Below are positions 1 to 8,616 of a stretch of DNA of 64,000 nt, one piece after another. How positions within the stretch are numbered: the stretch's first letter is position 1; each line of letters begins with the position of its first letter. The notes beneath the pieces are model-generated. The model did no database searches. It worked only from the letters and a program-made list of their open reading frames with translations, and had not been told where the DNA came from. A program made the translations under genes and the position numbers. The stretch spans positions 1 through 64,000 of the forward strand of contig NZ_JANUSD010000010.1 of the NCBI RefSeq assembly GCF_024793945.1. Reading direction: 5' to 3'. The DNA is from Emticicia fluvialis. Lineage in GTDB: Bacteria > Bacteroidota > Bacteroidia > Cytophagales > Spirosomataceae.

Positions 1-29
1 ATGTATCTTCATCTTCTCTTTGTGTTGCA

Positions 30-54
30 CCTCTAAGATAACACTTTTTAGAGG
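30..54. repeat. small inverted repeat near window edge
   Basis: A 7-bp inverted repeat (cctctaa / ttagagg) with an 11-base loop. It lies left of the nuoJ-side terminators, where the leader of the next minus-strand gene (nuoK would be expected, outside the window) could begin. No function can be assigned from sequence alone. Confidence 0.25.
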
Positions 55-61
55 AACAAAG

Positions 62-93
62 AAAAATCCCCGCGTCTTTTTTGACCGGGGATT
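62..93 (-). terminator. intrinsic terminator downstream of the duplicated nuoJ 3' end
   Basis: Read on the minus strand, aatccccg and cggggatt arms close over an A-rich loop, extended by gtc/gac with one bulged base, and a run of Ts follows. It sits about 30 bases beyond the second copy of the nuoJ 3' end, in the same relative place as the hairpin after the real nuoJ. nuoJ is therefore followed by two terminator-like hairpins before any nuoK. Confidence 0.6.
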
Positions 94-124
94 CCTATTT
101 TTTAGACCTTTTTAGACAGCCTCA

Positions 125-263
125 TTTTTCAATATCGGGGATTCCTATCCCTTTATTTTGATTTCAATAAGAGTCTTAGAAATGTCTTTCGCCCGCTTCG
201 CGTTTTCCAAGCATTACGGCTCCTGCCATGGCAACCAGAAATAGCACCGAAATCAATTCGAAT
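125..263 (-). pseudogene. duplicated 3' fragment of nuoJ
   Basis: This stretch repeats bases 531-669 at an offset of 406; I count 3 differences over 139 bases. It encodes the last 28 or so residues of NuoJ (the ...AGAVMLGKREAGERHF end) with its TAA stop and the following sequence. The one difference inside the coding part is synonymous (gcc/gct-type change in the Ala codon near the end). There is no upstream part of nuoJ here, so it cannot encode a working subunit. It is a partial duplication, made either by tandem duplication of a roughly 406-bp unit or by recombination around the neighbouring palindromic repeats. Confidence 0.9.
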
Positions 264-500
264 TTCGTAGAGCCGCAATGCTTGCGGCTTCAGGGTCATT
301 TGTGTACAATGAATTGATTTATGATGAGAAAATACATAAAAACAATCTGTTAAATCCTTGAATTAATGAAATATCTCAATGCTTGCGGCTTCAGGGGCAT
401 TTGTGCACAATAAATTGATTAGTCAGGTATTATAATTGGAAACCCATTTTAATCATTAAACTTGTTCTACGCTGAGCCGCAAGCATTGCGGCTCTACAAA
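264..500. repeat. palindromic repeat cluster between the two nuoJ 3' ends
   Basis: Bases 276-319 and 377-420 are near-identical 44-bp direct repeats (3 differences) starting caatgcttgcggcttcag and spaced 101 bases apart. The core ccgcaatgcttgcgg is an imperfect palindrome. At 474-494 it recurs inverted as gagccgcaa-N3-ttgcggctc, a perfect 9-bp stem. No open reading frame is visible. The arrangement resembles a REP- or MITE-like intergenic element, but no transposase, flanking target duplication or other copy in the window shows that it moves. Confidence 0.6.
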
Positions 501-502
501 CA

Positions 503-534
503 AAAAAATCCTTTCCCCGTCGGGAAAGGATTTT
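503..534 (-). terminator. intrinsic terminator of the nuoA-J transcript
   Basis: On the minus strand the sequence after nuoJ folds as aaatcctttccc-gacg-gggaaaggattt, a 12-bp stem with a tight loop, followed directly by a T run. It starts about 48 bases past the nuoJ stop codon and is the strongest intrinsic terminator at this end of the operon. Confidence 0.8.
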
Positions 535-581
535 TCAATATTAGGGATTCCTATCCCTTTATTTTGATTTCAATAAGAGTC

Positions 582-1127
582 TTAGAAATGTCTTTCGCCT
601 GCTTCGCGTTTTCCAAGCATTACGGCTCCTGCCATGGCAACCAGAAATAGCACCGAAATCAATTCGAATGGTAAAAGGTATTCTCCATAAAGCGTTCTAC
701 CCAAAATCTCTACCATACCAGTTTGCGAATTATAGGTTAACGGGTTAACCGGTTCGCGGTCTGCTCTGCGCAAGAAAATAATTATTATACCACCCAGAAT
801 TACCGCTGTAACCACAGCGGCATAAATGGTTTTTTGTTTTTTCATTTCCTCATTTTCTGTTCTCAGGTTCAGGAACATGATAACAAACAAAAACAAAACC
901 ATGATAGCCCCGGCATAAACTATAATGTTTACAGCAGCAAGAAACTGTGCATTTAACAAAATATAGTGCGCTGAAAGCGAAAAGAAGGTTACAATCAGAT
1001 AAATTACACTATGCACAGGGTTGCGCGACATAACGGTACCCAACGCCCCGAAGAGGGTGAGTATCGAAAGAATTGCAAATGTGTAATAGATAGGAGGCAG
1101 ATGTAATAAGTTTTTAAAAAATTCCAT
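582..1127 (-). CDS. nuoJ: NADH-quinone oxidoreductase subunit J
   Basis: Membrane subunit of respiratory complex I (ND6 homologue), helping couple quinone reduction to proton translocation in the inner membrane. The 181 residues hold about five hydrophobic helices, including the conserved third-helix region around residues 55-85 (VNIIVYAGAIMVLFLF), where the family has its glycine-rich pi-bulge. The length fits the family. It lies 21 bases after nuoI in the usual nuo order. Unusually, nuoK does not follow: a terminator and a second copy of this gene's last 28 codons occupy the next 580 bases. Confidence 0.95.
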   Translation of the reverse strand: MEFFKNLLHLPPIYYTFAILSILTLFGALGTVMSRNPVHSVIYLIVTFFSLSAHYILLNAQFLAAVNIIVYAGAIMVLFLFVIMFLNLRTENEEMKKQKTIYAAVVTAVILGGIIIIFLRRADREPVNPLTYNSQTGMVEILGRTLYGEYLLPFELISVLFLVAMAGAVMLGKREAGERHF

Positions 1128-1148
1128 ATCAGTATTTTCTCGATAGAA

Positions 1149-1700
1149 TTAAGCGTTTTTCCAAAGTTTCATTGCGTCTTCTTTTGTCCAGGCATCACGG
1201 TGGTAGCGTTCGTTAGGGTCTTCCACCAGTTTGTCTTTACCAAAAACTACGTCTTCACGCTCGGTAAATACCGGCACAAATTTGTCATGACGCAAGTAAA
1301 TGGCTTGTTTCGGACAGGCCTCTTCGCAAAGCCCGCAGAAAATACAACGCAACATGTTTATCTCATAAACCGCTGCATATTTCTCTTCTCTATACAGATG
1401 CTCCTCGCCTTTCTTTCTCTCCTGAGCCACCATTGAAATGGCTTCAGCCGGGCAAGCCACTGCGCATAAACCACAGGCAGTGCAACGCTCGCGACCTTCG
1501 TTATCTCTTTTCAGGATATGATGCCCGCGAAAAACCGGACCCAGGTATCTTTTTTGTTCAGGATACTGGATGGTCGGCTTCTTCATGAAAAAGTGACGGA
1601 TGGTAATTCCTAAACCTGCCGCTAAAGATGGTAAGTAGCTGCGTTCAAACAAACTCAGCTCGGTCTTATCTGTTTTTTTAGCTCTATTAGTTAATTGCAT
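1149..1700 (-). CDS. nuoI: NADH-quinone oxidoreductase subunit I
   Basis: Ferredoxin-like subunit of complex I that carries clusters N6a and N6b and passes electrons toward NuoB. Two CxxCxxCxxxCP motifs are visible: CTACGLCAVACP near residue 72 and CIFCGLCEEACP near residue 118. The 183-residue length and the N-terminal amphipathic stretch (LAAGLGITIRHFF) are typical. It lies 44 bases after nuoH and 21 before nuoJ, so co-transcription is expected. Confidence 0.96.
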   Translation of the reverse strand: MQLTNRAKKTDKTELSLFERSYLPSLAAGLGITIRHFFMKKPTIQYPEQKRYLGPVFRGHHILKRDNEGRERCTACGLCAVACPAEAISMVAQERKKGEEHLYREEKYAAVYEINMLRCIFCGLCEEACPKQAIYLRHDKFVPVFTEREDVVFGKDKLVEDPNERYHRDAWTKEDAMKLWKNA

Positions 1701-1744
1701 AATGTTAGTATTTCAATGCAGGTATATAATAACACCCTGACTTT

Positions 1745-2920
1745 TTAAGCACCTAAAATTGCCTCTTTCTTTCGCGGACGTAAGGCCCAGAAAGCAGAGA
1801 TGATCAGAATCATTACAGCCAAGCCAACCCAGATTCCTACCAATCTGTAACCTGAAAGCATGGCTACTGCTGTAATTACAAGATTAGCTACTGCTAAAGG
1901 TATCAGGCCTTTCCAGCCCAGATTCATTAGTTGGTCGTAACGGAAACGAGGGAGTGTCCAGCGTACCCACATGAAGAAGAAGATTCCGAAAAGAATTTTC
2001 ACAAACATGCTGCCAATACCAATGAAAGTAGCCACATTATAACCTACTGTTTGACCAAACCAGCCTATTAAAGCATTTTGAACGTAGTCCATACCCGGAT
2101 AATTGTATCCGCCAAAGAACAAACAGGCAGTTACCGCCGAAGAAGCAAACATATTAATATACTCGGCAAACAGATAGAAACCCAGTTTCATTGAGCTATA
2201 TTCCGTATGGTAGCCACCAACCAGCTCGGTTTCACACTCAGGCAAGTCGAATGGTGTACGGTTACACTCGGCAAAAGCACAAACAATAAATATTAAACAA
2301 CCCAATGGTTGATAAAAGAAATTCCAGTTGAAACCATGTTGCTGCTCAACAATGGTACGAATTGACAAAGAGCCGGTAAGCATCAGAATAGCGATGATTG
2401 ACATACCCATTGCCAGCTCATAACTGATATTTTGTGATGCTGCACGGATGGCACCTAATAATGAGAACTTATTGTTAGATGCCCAACCGCCTATCATTAC
2501 ACCATAAACACCTAAAGAAACCACACCGAATACATAAAGAATACCGATGTTAATTTCAATGGCCTGTACTGCCACAAATTTACCGTCAATCAGAAAAGAA
2601 TTTCCGAAAGGCACTACTGCACTTGACATCAAGGCTGTGAACATAGACAAACAAGGGCCCAGAATAAACAACCATTTATCTGCCTGCGCCGGAATAAAAT
2701 CTTCTTTAAAGAACATTTTACCAGCATCGGCCAATGGTTGCAACAAACCACCCCATCCGGCACGGTTAGGGCCGGGTCTGTCCTGAATATATCCGGCTAC
2801 TTTACGCTCAGCCCAGGTAGAATAAGCGGCAATACCCAACGTAATTGCAAAAATCACTAAAATTATGAGGGCTTTCCAAAGAAACATTGTTTCGTTTGCC
2901 CATTGAATAAAACCGTTCAT
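1745..2920 (-). CDS. nuoH: NADH-quinone oxidoreductase subunit H
   Basis: Inner-membrane subunit (ND1 homologue) at the junction of the hydrophilic and membrane arms, forming part of the quinone chamber. The 391-residue protein has about eight to nine hydrophobic helices. Family motifs are clear: WAERKVAGYIQDRPGPNR near residue 37, AECNRTPFDLPECETELVGG near residue 215 and a C-terminal WVRWTLPRFRYDQLM segment. It is slightly longer than the common 330-350 residues. It starts 10 bases after the short nuoG. Confidence 0.96.
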   Translation of the reverse strand: MNGFIQWANETMFLWKALIILVIFAITLGIAAYSTWAERKVAGYIQDRPGPNRAGWGGLLQPLADAGKMFFKEDFIPAQADKWLFILGPCLSMFTALMSSAVVPFGNSFLIDGKFVAVQAIEINIGILYVFGVVSLGVYGVMIGGWASNNKFSLLGAIRAASQNISYELAMGMSIIAILMLTGSLSIRTIVEQQHGFNWNFFYQPLGCLIFIVCAFAECNRTPFDLPECETELVGGYHTEYSSMKLGFYLFAEYINMFASSAVTACLFFGGYNYPGMDYVQNALIGWFGQTVGYNVATFIGIGSMFVKILFGIFFFMWVRWTLPRFRYDQLMNLGWKGLIPLAVANLVITAVAMLSGYRLVGIWVGLAVMILIISAFWALRPRKKEAILGA

Positions 2921-2930
2921 AGTTTGTTAA

Positions 2931-4025
2931 TTACTTATGCCCAAAATATTTTTCATCCTTTGCCATCAGCGCTTTGAAATCTGCCGACTGCTCAATTTCA
3001 CTCATTTCGTGCAGATACTCACGTTTATCATCAATTTTTTTGTATTGAGACTCAGCCAGTTTCAGTGCGAAATCAGGTTTTTTAACCAGATTGGCTCCAT
3101 ATTTATTGGCCGAAATAACCGACGCACGCGCTACTTTGGTAGGGCCTTCGATTGTCCACTGGCTGGTTTGTTTTCTTTCAAAACGGCAGGTGTTGCAGAT
3201 AAACTCTTTCACTTCTCCCCACTCGTTTTTGCGTGCTGTTACACGAATCACCTCATCGCCACGATACCATAGCTGTACTTTACCGCTACATTTCTCACAG
3301 TCGCAGTGTGCATCAACCGGTTTAGAGAACCACACACGGTTTTTGAAACGATACGTTTTATCGGTTAGGGCGCCTACGGGGCATACATCAATAACGTTTC
3401 CTGAGAAATCGTTATCAATAGCTTTACCGATATAGGTTGATATCTCTGCGTGGTCGCCTCTGTTCATTACGCCATGTACGCGATTATCAGTAATCTGATC
3501 GGCGGTATAAACACAACGGTAGCACAAGATACAGCGTGTCATGTGCAGCTGAATATATGGGCCCAGGTCTTCTTTTTCAAAAGTCCGGCGGTCTTCTTCG
3601 TAGCGGGTGTTACCTACACCATGCTCATAAGAGAAGTCCTGCAGGTGGCATTCACCAGCCTGGTCACAAATGGGGCAATCAAGCGGGTGATTGATTAACA
3701 GAAACTCAACCACCGATTTTCTTGCATCTACTACCTGTGCATTGGTGTAGTTTTCAACCACCATTCCATCCTGAATAGGTGTAATACAAGAAGCAACCAG
3801 CTTTGGCATTGGGCGCGGGTCTTTGGCTGAACCGGCTGTTACTTTTACAAGACAGGCACGGCATTTACCACCCGAGCCCTTCAGAGGCTCATAATAACAC
3901 ATAGCCGGAGGTGCAACTTCAGGACCAATTTTACGGGCTGCCTGTAAAATGGTTGTTCCCGGTGGCACTTCTACTTCCACACCATCAATGGTTACTTTAA
4001 ATAATTGAGGGGCTGTATTTTCCAT
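2931..4025 (-). CDS. nuoG: short NuoG-type iron-sulfur subunit of complex I
   Basis: Electron-transfer subunit of the NADH-oxidising arm. The 364 residues contain an N-terminal [2Fe-2S] ferredoxin domain (CRACLVKV, then a further Cys), a His-Cys3 [4Fe-4S] site (HPLDCPICDQAGEC), a CILCYRC...CP [4Fe-4S] site, and the start of the molybdopterin-oxidoreductase [4Fe-4S] module (CDCEKCSG ... CNTCRFE). The large catalytically inactive molybdopterin-like domain that takes standard NuoG to roughly 700-900 residues is absent. There is no frameshift, the reading frame ends cleanly 10 bases before nuoH, and nothing downstream looks like a lost half. I recall short NuoG forms in other Bacteroidota, so this is probably native. 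Confidence 0.88.
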   Translation of the reverse strand: MENTAPQLFKVTIDGVEVEVPPGTTILQAARKIGPEVAPPAMCYYEPLKGSGGKCRACLVKVTAGSAKDPRPMPKLVASCITPIQDGMVVENYTNAQVVDARKSVVEFLLINHPLDCPICDQAGECHLQDFSYEHGVGNTRYEEDRRTFEKEDLGPYIQLHMTRCILCYRCVYTADQITDNRVHGVMNRGDHAEISTYIGKAIDNDFSGNVIDVCPVGALTDKTYRFKNRVWFSKPVDAHCDCEKCSGKVQLWYRGDEVIRVTARKNEWGEVKEFICNTCRFERKQTSQWTIEGPTKVARASVISANKYGANLVKKPDFALKLAESQYKKIDDKREYLHEMSEIEQSADFKALMAKDEKYFGHK

Positions 4026-4058
4026 AAAATCAAATTTCTTAAATCAAAAACAAGATGC

Positions 4059-5393
4059 TTAAACCAACACGCTTTCTTTCATATATACTGCACCGGGTTT
4101 TGTGGCCTCTATCGGGTGTTTTACATGCCACTCAAATTCGTCGCGGAAATGGCGGATAGCCGAGGCCACCGGCCATGCGGCGGCGTCACCCAACGGACAA
4201 ATCGTATTACCTTCTATTTTCTTCGATATATCAACCAGCAGGTCAATATCATGCATAGAGCCTTTTCCGTGTTCAATGCGGTTCAGCACTTTTTGCATCC
4301 AGCCGGTACCTTCGCGGCAAGGAGAGCATTGGCCGCATGATTCATGTTCATAAAAACGGGCAAAGTTCCAGGTATTGCGTACAATACAGGCTGTTTCGTC
4401 AAACACAATGAAACCACCAGAACCCAACATGGTTCCGGTTGCAAATCCACCGTCTGACAACGACTCGTAGCTCATCAGGCGGTCTTCACCGTTAGCGGTT
4501 TTCAGAAACAGATGCCCCGGTACGATTGGTACTGACGACCCACCTGCCACAACGGCTTTCAGCGTATGGCCTTTACGAACACCACCACAGTACTCGTCTG
4601 AGTTCAGGAATTCATCACATGACAAACCCAGGTTGATTTCGTACACTCCAGGCTTGTTGATATGCCCTGAAGCTGAAATCAATTTGGTTCCTGTACTTTT
4701 ACCGATACCGTAAGTGGCGTATGCTTCACCGCCGTTATTGATAATCCATGAGGTTGTGGCAATAGACTCAACGTTGTTTACAACCGTAGGGCATTGGTAA
4801 AGACCCTTAACGGCAGGGAAAGGCGGCTTATTTCTGGGGTTTCCTCTTTTACCTTCCAATGACTCAAGCAAGGCGGTTTCTTCTCCACAAATATAAGCGC
4901 CACCACCCGGGTGCACTACCAGTTCTAAATCATAACCGCTTCCTAATATATTTTTTCCTAAAAAGCCTTTAGCTTTTGCTTCTTCTATGGCTTTTTCAAG
5001 AATGCGAATCACGTACATTAACTCGCCCCTCACATAAATGAAAGACTTATTGGCACCCAAAGCATAACTTGAAATAATCATACCCTCAATCAACAGATGA
5101 GGCAGGTTCTTCATCAGGTAATGGTCTTTGAACGTACCCGGCTCTGACTCATCGGCATTACAAACCAGATAACGAGGCACACCCTCTGGCTTTGCCAGAA
5201 AAGACCACTTCATACCCATTGGGAAACCCGCACCACCACGACCACGCACACCCGATTTCTTTACTTCTTCCACCACTTCATCGGGGGTCATTTTCTTTAG
5301 CGCCTTCTCAACAGCCGTATAGCCACCTTTACTGCGATAAACATCAAAAGTGTCAATACCCGGGGTGTTAATATGTTCGGTTAATATCTTCAT
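4059..5393 (-). CDS. nuoF: NADH-quinone oxidoreductase subunit F
   Basis: NADH-binding flavoprotein of complex I, which oxidises NADH through FMN and cluster N3. Recognisable parts are the GRGGAGFPMGMKW loop near residue 52 that binds NADH and FMN, the conserved CNADESEPGTFKD block, the GAYICGEETALLES block, and the C-terminal ESCGQCSPCREGTGW cluster ligands with a later Cys (ICPLGDAAAW). The 444-residue length is normal. It follows nuoE by 60 bases and precedes nuoG by 33. Confidence 0.97.
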   Translation of the reverse strand: MKILTEHINTPGIDTFDVYRSKGGYTAVEKALKKMTPDEVVEEVKKSGVRGRGGAGFPMGMKWSFLAKPEGVPRYLVCNADESEPGTFKDHYLMKNLPHLLIEGMIISSYALGANKSFIYVRGELMYVIRILEKAIEEAKAKGFLGKNILGSGYDLELVVHPGGGAYICGEETALLESLEGKRGNPRNKPPFPAVKGLYQCPTVVNNVESIATTSWIINNGGEAYATYGIGKSTGTKLISASGHINKPGVYEINLGLSCDEFLNSDEYCGGVRKGHTLKAVVAGGSSVPIVPGHLFLKTANGEDRLMSYESLSDGGFATGTMLGSGGFIVFDETACIVRNTWNFARFYEHESCGQCSPCREGTGWMQKVLNRIEHGKGSMHDIDLLVDISKKIEGNTICPLGDAAAWPVASAIRHFRDEFEWHVKHPIEATKPGAVYMKESVLV

Positions 5394-5453
5394 GATACTC
5401 TGTTAAAAAATCAAATTCTTCTGTTAGTGAACAGGGCTGAAAACAGCCTTATT

Positions 5454-5951
5454 TTATTTAGATAATTCTTCAATTATCTCGTCAACTTTATCTTTGGTAA
5501 GATGCATGTAGTATTTTTCACGAATCTGGAAACAAGGCCCCCAGCCACAAGCAGCCAGACACTCCACTTCTTTGAGCGTAAACAGGCCGTCGGCGGTTGT
5601 TTGTCCTTTTTTCACGCCCAGCTTCTGGGTCAGATGCGCATACACTTCTTCACCGCCCATCAACACGCAAGGGCCTGTGCGGCAATACTCTATTACGTGC
5701 TTACCAACCGGCTCAAGGTGGAACATGGTATAAAAAGTGGCCACCTCATACACCTCAACCGGTGTAATGTTCAATAAAGAAGCCACGTAATCCATTACAT
5801 CCTGACTCATCCAGGCAAATTGCTCCTGCGCCAGGTGCATAATAGGCATCAATGCCGACTTCTGCTTTCCTTCAGGATACCGGGCTATCATTTCCTGGGC
5901 TTTGGCCAGGCGTTCAGGTGTAAAAGCTACTGTATTTTTAATTTCAGTCAT
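5454..5951 (-). CDS. nuoE: NADH-quinone oxidoreductase subunit E
   Basis: Thioredoxin-fold [2Fe-2S] subunit (cluster N1a) that pairs with NuoF. The N-terminal helical bundle (residues 1-80) is followed by cluster ligands in CRTGPC near residue 92 and CLAACGWGPC near residue 133, the standard four-cysteine pattern. At 165 residues it is of normal size. It lies 16 bases after nuoD in the operon. Confidence 0.96.
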   Translation of the reverse strand: MTEIKNTVAFTPERLAKAQEMIARYPEGKQKSALMPIMHLAQEQFAWMSQDVMDYVASLLNITPVEVYEVATFYTMFHLEPVGKHVIEYCRTGPCVLMGGEEVYAHLTQKLGVKKGQTTADGLFTLKEVECLAACGWGPCFQIREKYYMHLTKDKVDEIIEELSK

Positions 5952-5967
5952 TTTAGGTAATCAAATT

Positions 5968-7206
5968 TTAGGCGTCTAGTTCTCCGGCAATTACATTAAG
6001 GCTACTCATAATTGCGATGGCATCTGAAATGGAAACACCTTTACACATTTCAGGGTAGGCCTGGTAATAAATAAAACAAGGGCGACGGAAGTGCAAACGA
6101 TAAGGAGCACGGCCGCCATCGCTTACCAGATAAAATCCTAACTCTCCGTTTCCGCCTTCAACTGCATGATAAACCTCACCAACGGGGGCATCAATCTCAC
6201 CCATCACAATCTTGAAGTGATAAATAAGTGCCTCCATGCTGCGGTAAACTTCTTGTTTAGGTGGCAGGTAGTAATGGTCTTCATTGGCATAGTATGGGCC
6301 TTCGGGCAGGTTTTCAAGCGCCTGTCTGATAATCTTCATACTCTCCCACATTTCCTGATTCCTAACCATGAAGCGGTCGTAAGTATCGCCGTTATGGCCA
6401 ACCGGAATATCAAACTCGAAGTCCTGGTATGATGAATAAGGCTCCATTACACGAACGTCGTAATCAACACCGGCAGCACGCAGGTTAGGGCCGGTAAAGC
6501 CATATTCAAGGGCGCGTTCAGCCGTTATCGGGCCTACGTTCACTACCCTGTCGATAAATATTCTGTTTCTATTGAATAGCTTTTCAAACTCAGCCAGTGT
6601 TTTTGGCAGGTCGGTATAAATCAATTGCTTGATTTTATTCAATGCAGTTGGAGATAAATCACGCTCCATGCCGCCGATACGACCCATATTGGTAGTAAGG
6701 CGGGCACCACACATTTCTTCGTAGATTTCGTATATTTTCTCTCTTTCCTGAAACAGGTACAAGAAGCCTGAATAGGCGCCGGTATCTACCCCAAGAATAG
6801 AGTTACATATCAGGTGGTCGGCAATACGGGCCAGCTCCATCATAATTACCCTGATGTATTGCGCACGTTTAGGAACCTCTACACCCAGCAGTTTTTCAAC
6901 CGTCATGTGCCAGCCCATGTTATTGATGGGAGACGAACAGTAGTTCATGCGGTCGGTGAGGGTGGTAATCTGATAGAAAGGGCGGCGTTCGGCGATTTTC
7001 TCAAAAGCCCGGTGGATATACCCGACGGTTTGTTCTCCTGATACAATTTTCTCACCGTCCATTTTCAACACGTTCTGAAAGATACCGTGTGTTGCAGGGT
7101 GGGTAGGCCCCAGATTAAGCGTAGTATATTCTGTATCTTCAACAATTGGCCTGTTAAGAGCCAACGCATCAGTAGTGTTTTTTGGGATAATCAGTTCTTC
7201 TGCCAT
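5968..7206 (-). CDS. nuoD: NADH-quinone oxidoreductase subunit D
   Basis: 49-kDa-type subunit lining the quinone-reduction site with NuoB. Motifs include LNLGPTHPATHG near residue 33, the YIHRAFEK block, and a C-terminal PYRLHFRRPCF segment. I place the start at the ATG at 7206 (MAEELIIP, 412 residues); the longer frame opens with a TTG three codons upstream. NuoC and NuoD are separate genes here, not the NuoCD fusion of enterobacteria. 63 bases separate it from nuoC. Confidence 0.95.
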   Translation of the reverse strand: MAEELIIPKNTTDALALNRPIVEDTEYTTLNLGPTHPATHGIFQNVLKMDGEKIVSGEQTVGYIHRAFEKIAERRPFYQITTLTDRMNYCSSPINNMGWHMTVEKLLGVEVPKRAQYIRVIMMELARIADHLICNSILGVDTGAYSGFLYLFQEREKIYEIYEEMCGARLTTNMGRIGGMERDLSPTALNKIKQLIYTDLPKTLAEFEKLFNRNRIFIDRVVNVGPITAERALEYGFTGPNLRAAGVDYDVRVMEPYSSYQDFEFDIPVGHNGDTYDRFMVRNQEMWESMKIIRQALENLPEGPYYANEDHYYLPPKQEVYRSMEALIYHFKIVMGEIDAPVGEVYHAVEGGNGELGFYLVSDGGRAPYRLHFRRPCFIYYQAYPEMCKGVSISDAIAIMSSLNVIAGELDA

Positions 7207-7269
7207 TGTATTCAATTTTCAATTAAGCCGGCTATAGTAAAACAGTCTGACCCATTGGTAAAATTTATA

Positions 7270-7770
7270 TTATCTGCCGAAAAGCGCATCAATCTTGTCG
7301 TTTCGGGTAGCATCTTCCAAAGGATATTCTTTCCGCATCGGGAAGTAATCCATTTCTTCAATATTCAAAATACGCTTCAGATTCGGGTGGCCGTCGAAGA
7401 TAATACCATAGAAATCATACGTTTCTCTTTCAAGCCAGTTAGCCGTTGCATAAAGGGTAGTTGCCGTAGGGATGTGGATATCGTCAGCCGACAGAAACAC
7501 CTTGATACGGATGCGCACGTTGTTTTCAAGACTATGAACATGGTAAATTACGCCAAACTCTTCGCCCTTGCTGTCAGGTAAGTGAATGCCGCAGATGTCG
7601 GTCAGAAAACGGAAACGGAAAGTTTCGTGCTTATTAAGATAAACCAGCAGATTGATAATATTCTGGCGATTGGTAGTAAAGGTGAGAAGCCCATGAGGCT
7701 CTTCAAAATTCTTTACATTCTCACCAAAATGAGCTAATAAATCTTCTGCAATTTGTTGATTACTTAACAT
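7270..7770 (-). CDS. nuoC: NADH-quinone oxidoreductase subunit C
   Basis: 30-kDa-type hydrophilic subunit of complex I with a structural role next to NuoD. The signature ERETYDFYGIIFDGHPNLKR near residue 112 and the following MRKEYPLED are diagnostic. The 166-residue length fits the stand-alone form. The gap to nuoB contains one of the palindromic intergenic elements described separately, which makes this the loosest junction inside the operon. Confidence 0.95.
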   Translation of the reverse strand: MLSNQQIAEDLLAHFGENVKNFEEPHGLLTFTTNRQNIINLLVYLNKHETFRFRFLTDICGIHLPDSKGEEFGVIYHVHSLENNVRIRIKVFLSADDIHIPTATTLYATANWLERETYDFYGIIFDGHPNLKRILNIEEMDYFPMRKEYPLEDATRNDKIDALFGR

Positions 7771-7793
7771 GTAATTCTATTAATGGTTGAGGC

Positions 7794-7875
7794 TATTTAG
7801 TGATTTAGTGGTTTTGTAAATGAGTGATTAGTAAATTATTAAAAATCAAATAATCACACACTCATTCGCTAAATG
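7794..7875. repeat. palindromic intergenic element (TTTAGTGA/TGAGTGAT family), copy A
   Basis: The left arm 7795-7830 begins atttagtgatttagtgg and ends aaatgagtgatta. The right arm 7851-7874 is taatcacacactcattcgctaaat, which reads on the other strand as the same motif (atttagcgaatgagtgtg...). The arms can pair around an AT-rich centre. Related arms occur at 15531-15620 and 30673-30845, and as a tandem array at 55356-55403. Here it sits inside the nuo operon between nuoB and nuoC, so it would be transcribed as a hairpin. Confidence 0.6.
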
Positions 7876-7877
7876 CT

Positions 7878-8420
7878 CTACTGTATATTATAAGACTCTA
7901 ACAAAGCTGAATATTCAGGGGTATTTCTGCGGCGCAACGACTCATTTCTGGCCAGCTCCTGTATCTGCATCAAACCGTCAAGAATCTGTTCCGGGCGAGG
8001 AGGGCAGCCGGGTACGTACACATCAACCGGTATAATGCGGTCTATACCTTGCAATACCGAGTAGGTATCAAAAATACCACCGCTTGATGCACAGGCACCC
8101 ACGGCAATTACCCAGCGGGGCTCTGCCATTTGCAGGTACACCTGTTTTACAACAGGGCCCATCTTTTTAGCTATTGTGCCCATCACCATTAACAGGTCTG
8201 CCTGACGCGGAGAAAAACTGGGTCTTTCAGAGCCAAAGCGAGAAATATCATAGTGAGACCCCATAGTTGCCATAAACTCAATACCACAACAAGATGTGGC
8301 AAAAGGAAGCGGCCATAGAGAATAGCTACGCGCCATACCAATTACTTTATCTAGCGAGGTAGCAAAAAATCCTGCTCCTTCAAATCCTTCCGGTGCTTCC
8401 ACCATTTTAACTGAACTCAT
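7878..8420 (-). CDS. nuoB: NADH-quinone oxidoreductase subunit B
   Basis: Carries the terminal cluster N2 that reduces quinone. The tandem-cysteine motif (SCCGIEFMAT near residue 44), the VGACASSGG block and VDVYVPGCPPRPEQ near residue 141 supply the four cluster ligands. At 180 residues it is of normal size. It follows nuoA after a 196-base gap in which I see no gene, only a weak gtcgg/ccgac hairpin near 8590-8606. Confidence 0.96.
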   Translation of the reverse strand: MSSVKMVEAPEGFEGAGFFATSLDKVIGMARSYSLWPLPFATSCCGIEFMATMGSHYDISRFGSERPSFSPRQADLLMVMGTIAKKMGPVVKQVYLQMAEPRWVIAVGACASSGGIFDTYSVLQGIDRIIPVDVYVPGCPPRPEQILDGLMQIQELARNESLRRRNTPEYSALLESYNIQ

Positions 8421-8616
8421 ATATCTGGTAGGTGTTTAAAGACTCAAAATAAAACTTAAGCCCAAACATTATATTAATTATTGAGTAATTTAGCGATGGG
8501 GTAAGTGAGCCATAAATCTGATTCTATTGAACTGGTCAATAACAGAACCAACTTATCATTCACACCTGCACGCTGCAAAATAAAAGTGTCGGACCACCAG
8601 CCCGACCTACGCTCGC

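Noticed and set aside
462..650. 62-codon plus-strand open frame across nuoJ
   Set aside because: Antisense to the true nuoJ end and terminator; it exists only because of the repeat and the reverse complement of coding sequence.
3091..3698. Several plus-strand open frames opposite nuoG
   Set aside because: They are shadows of a well-supported minus-strand gene; no protein family resemblance.
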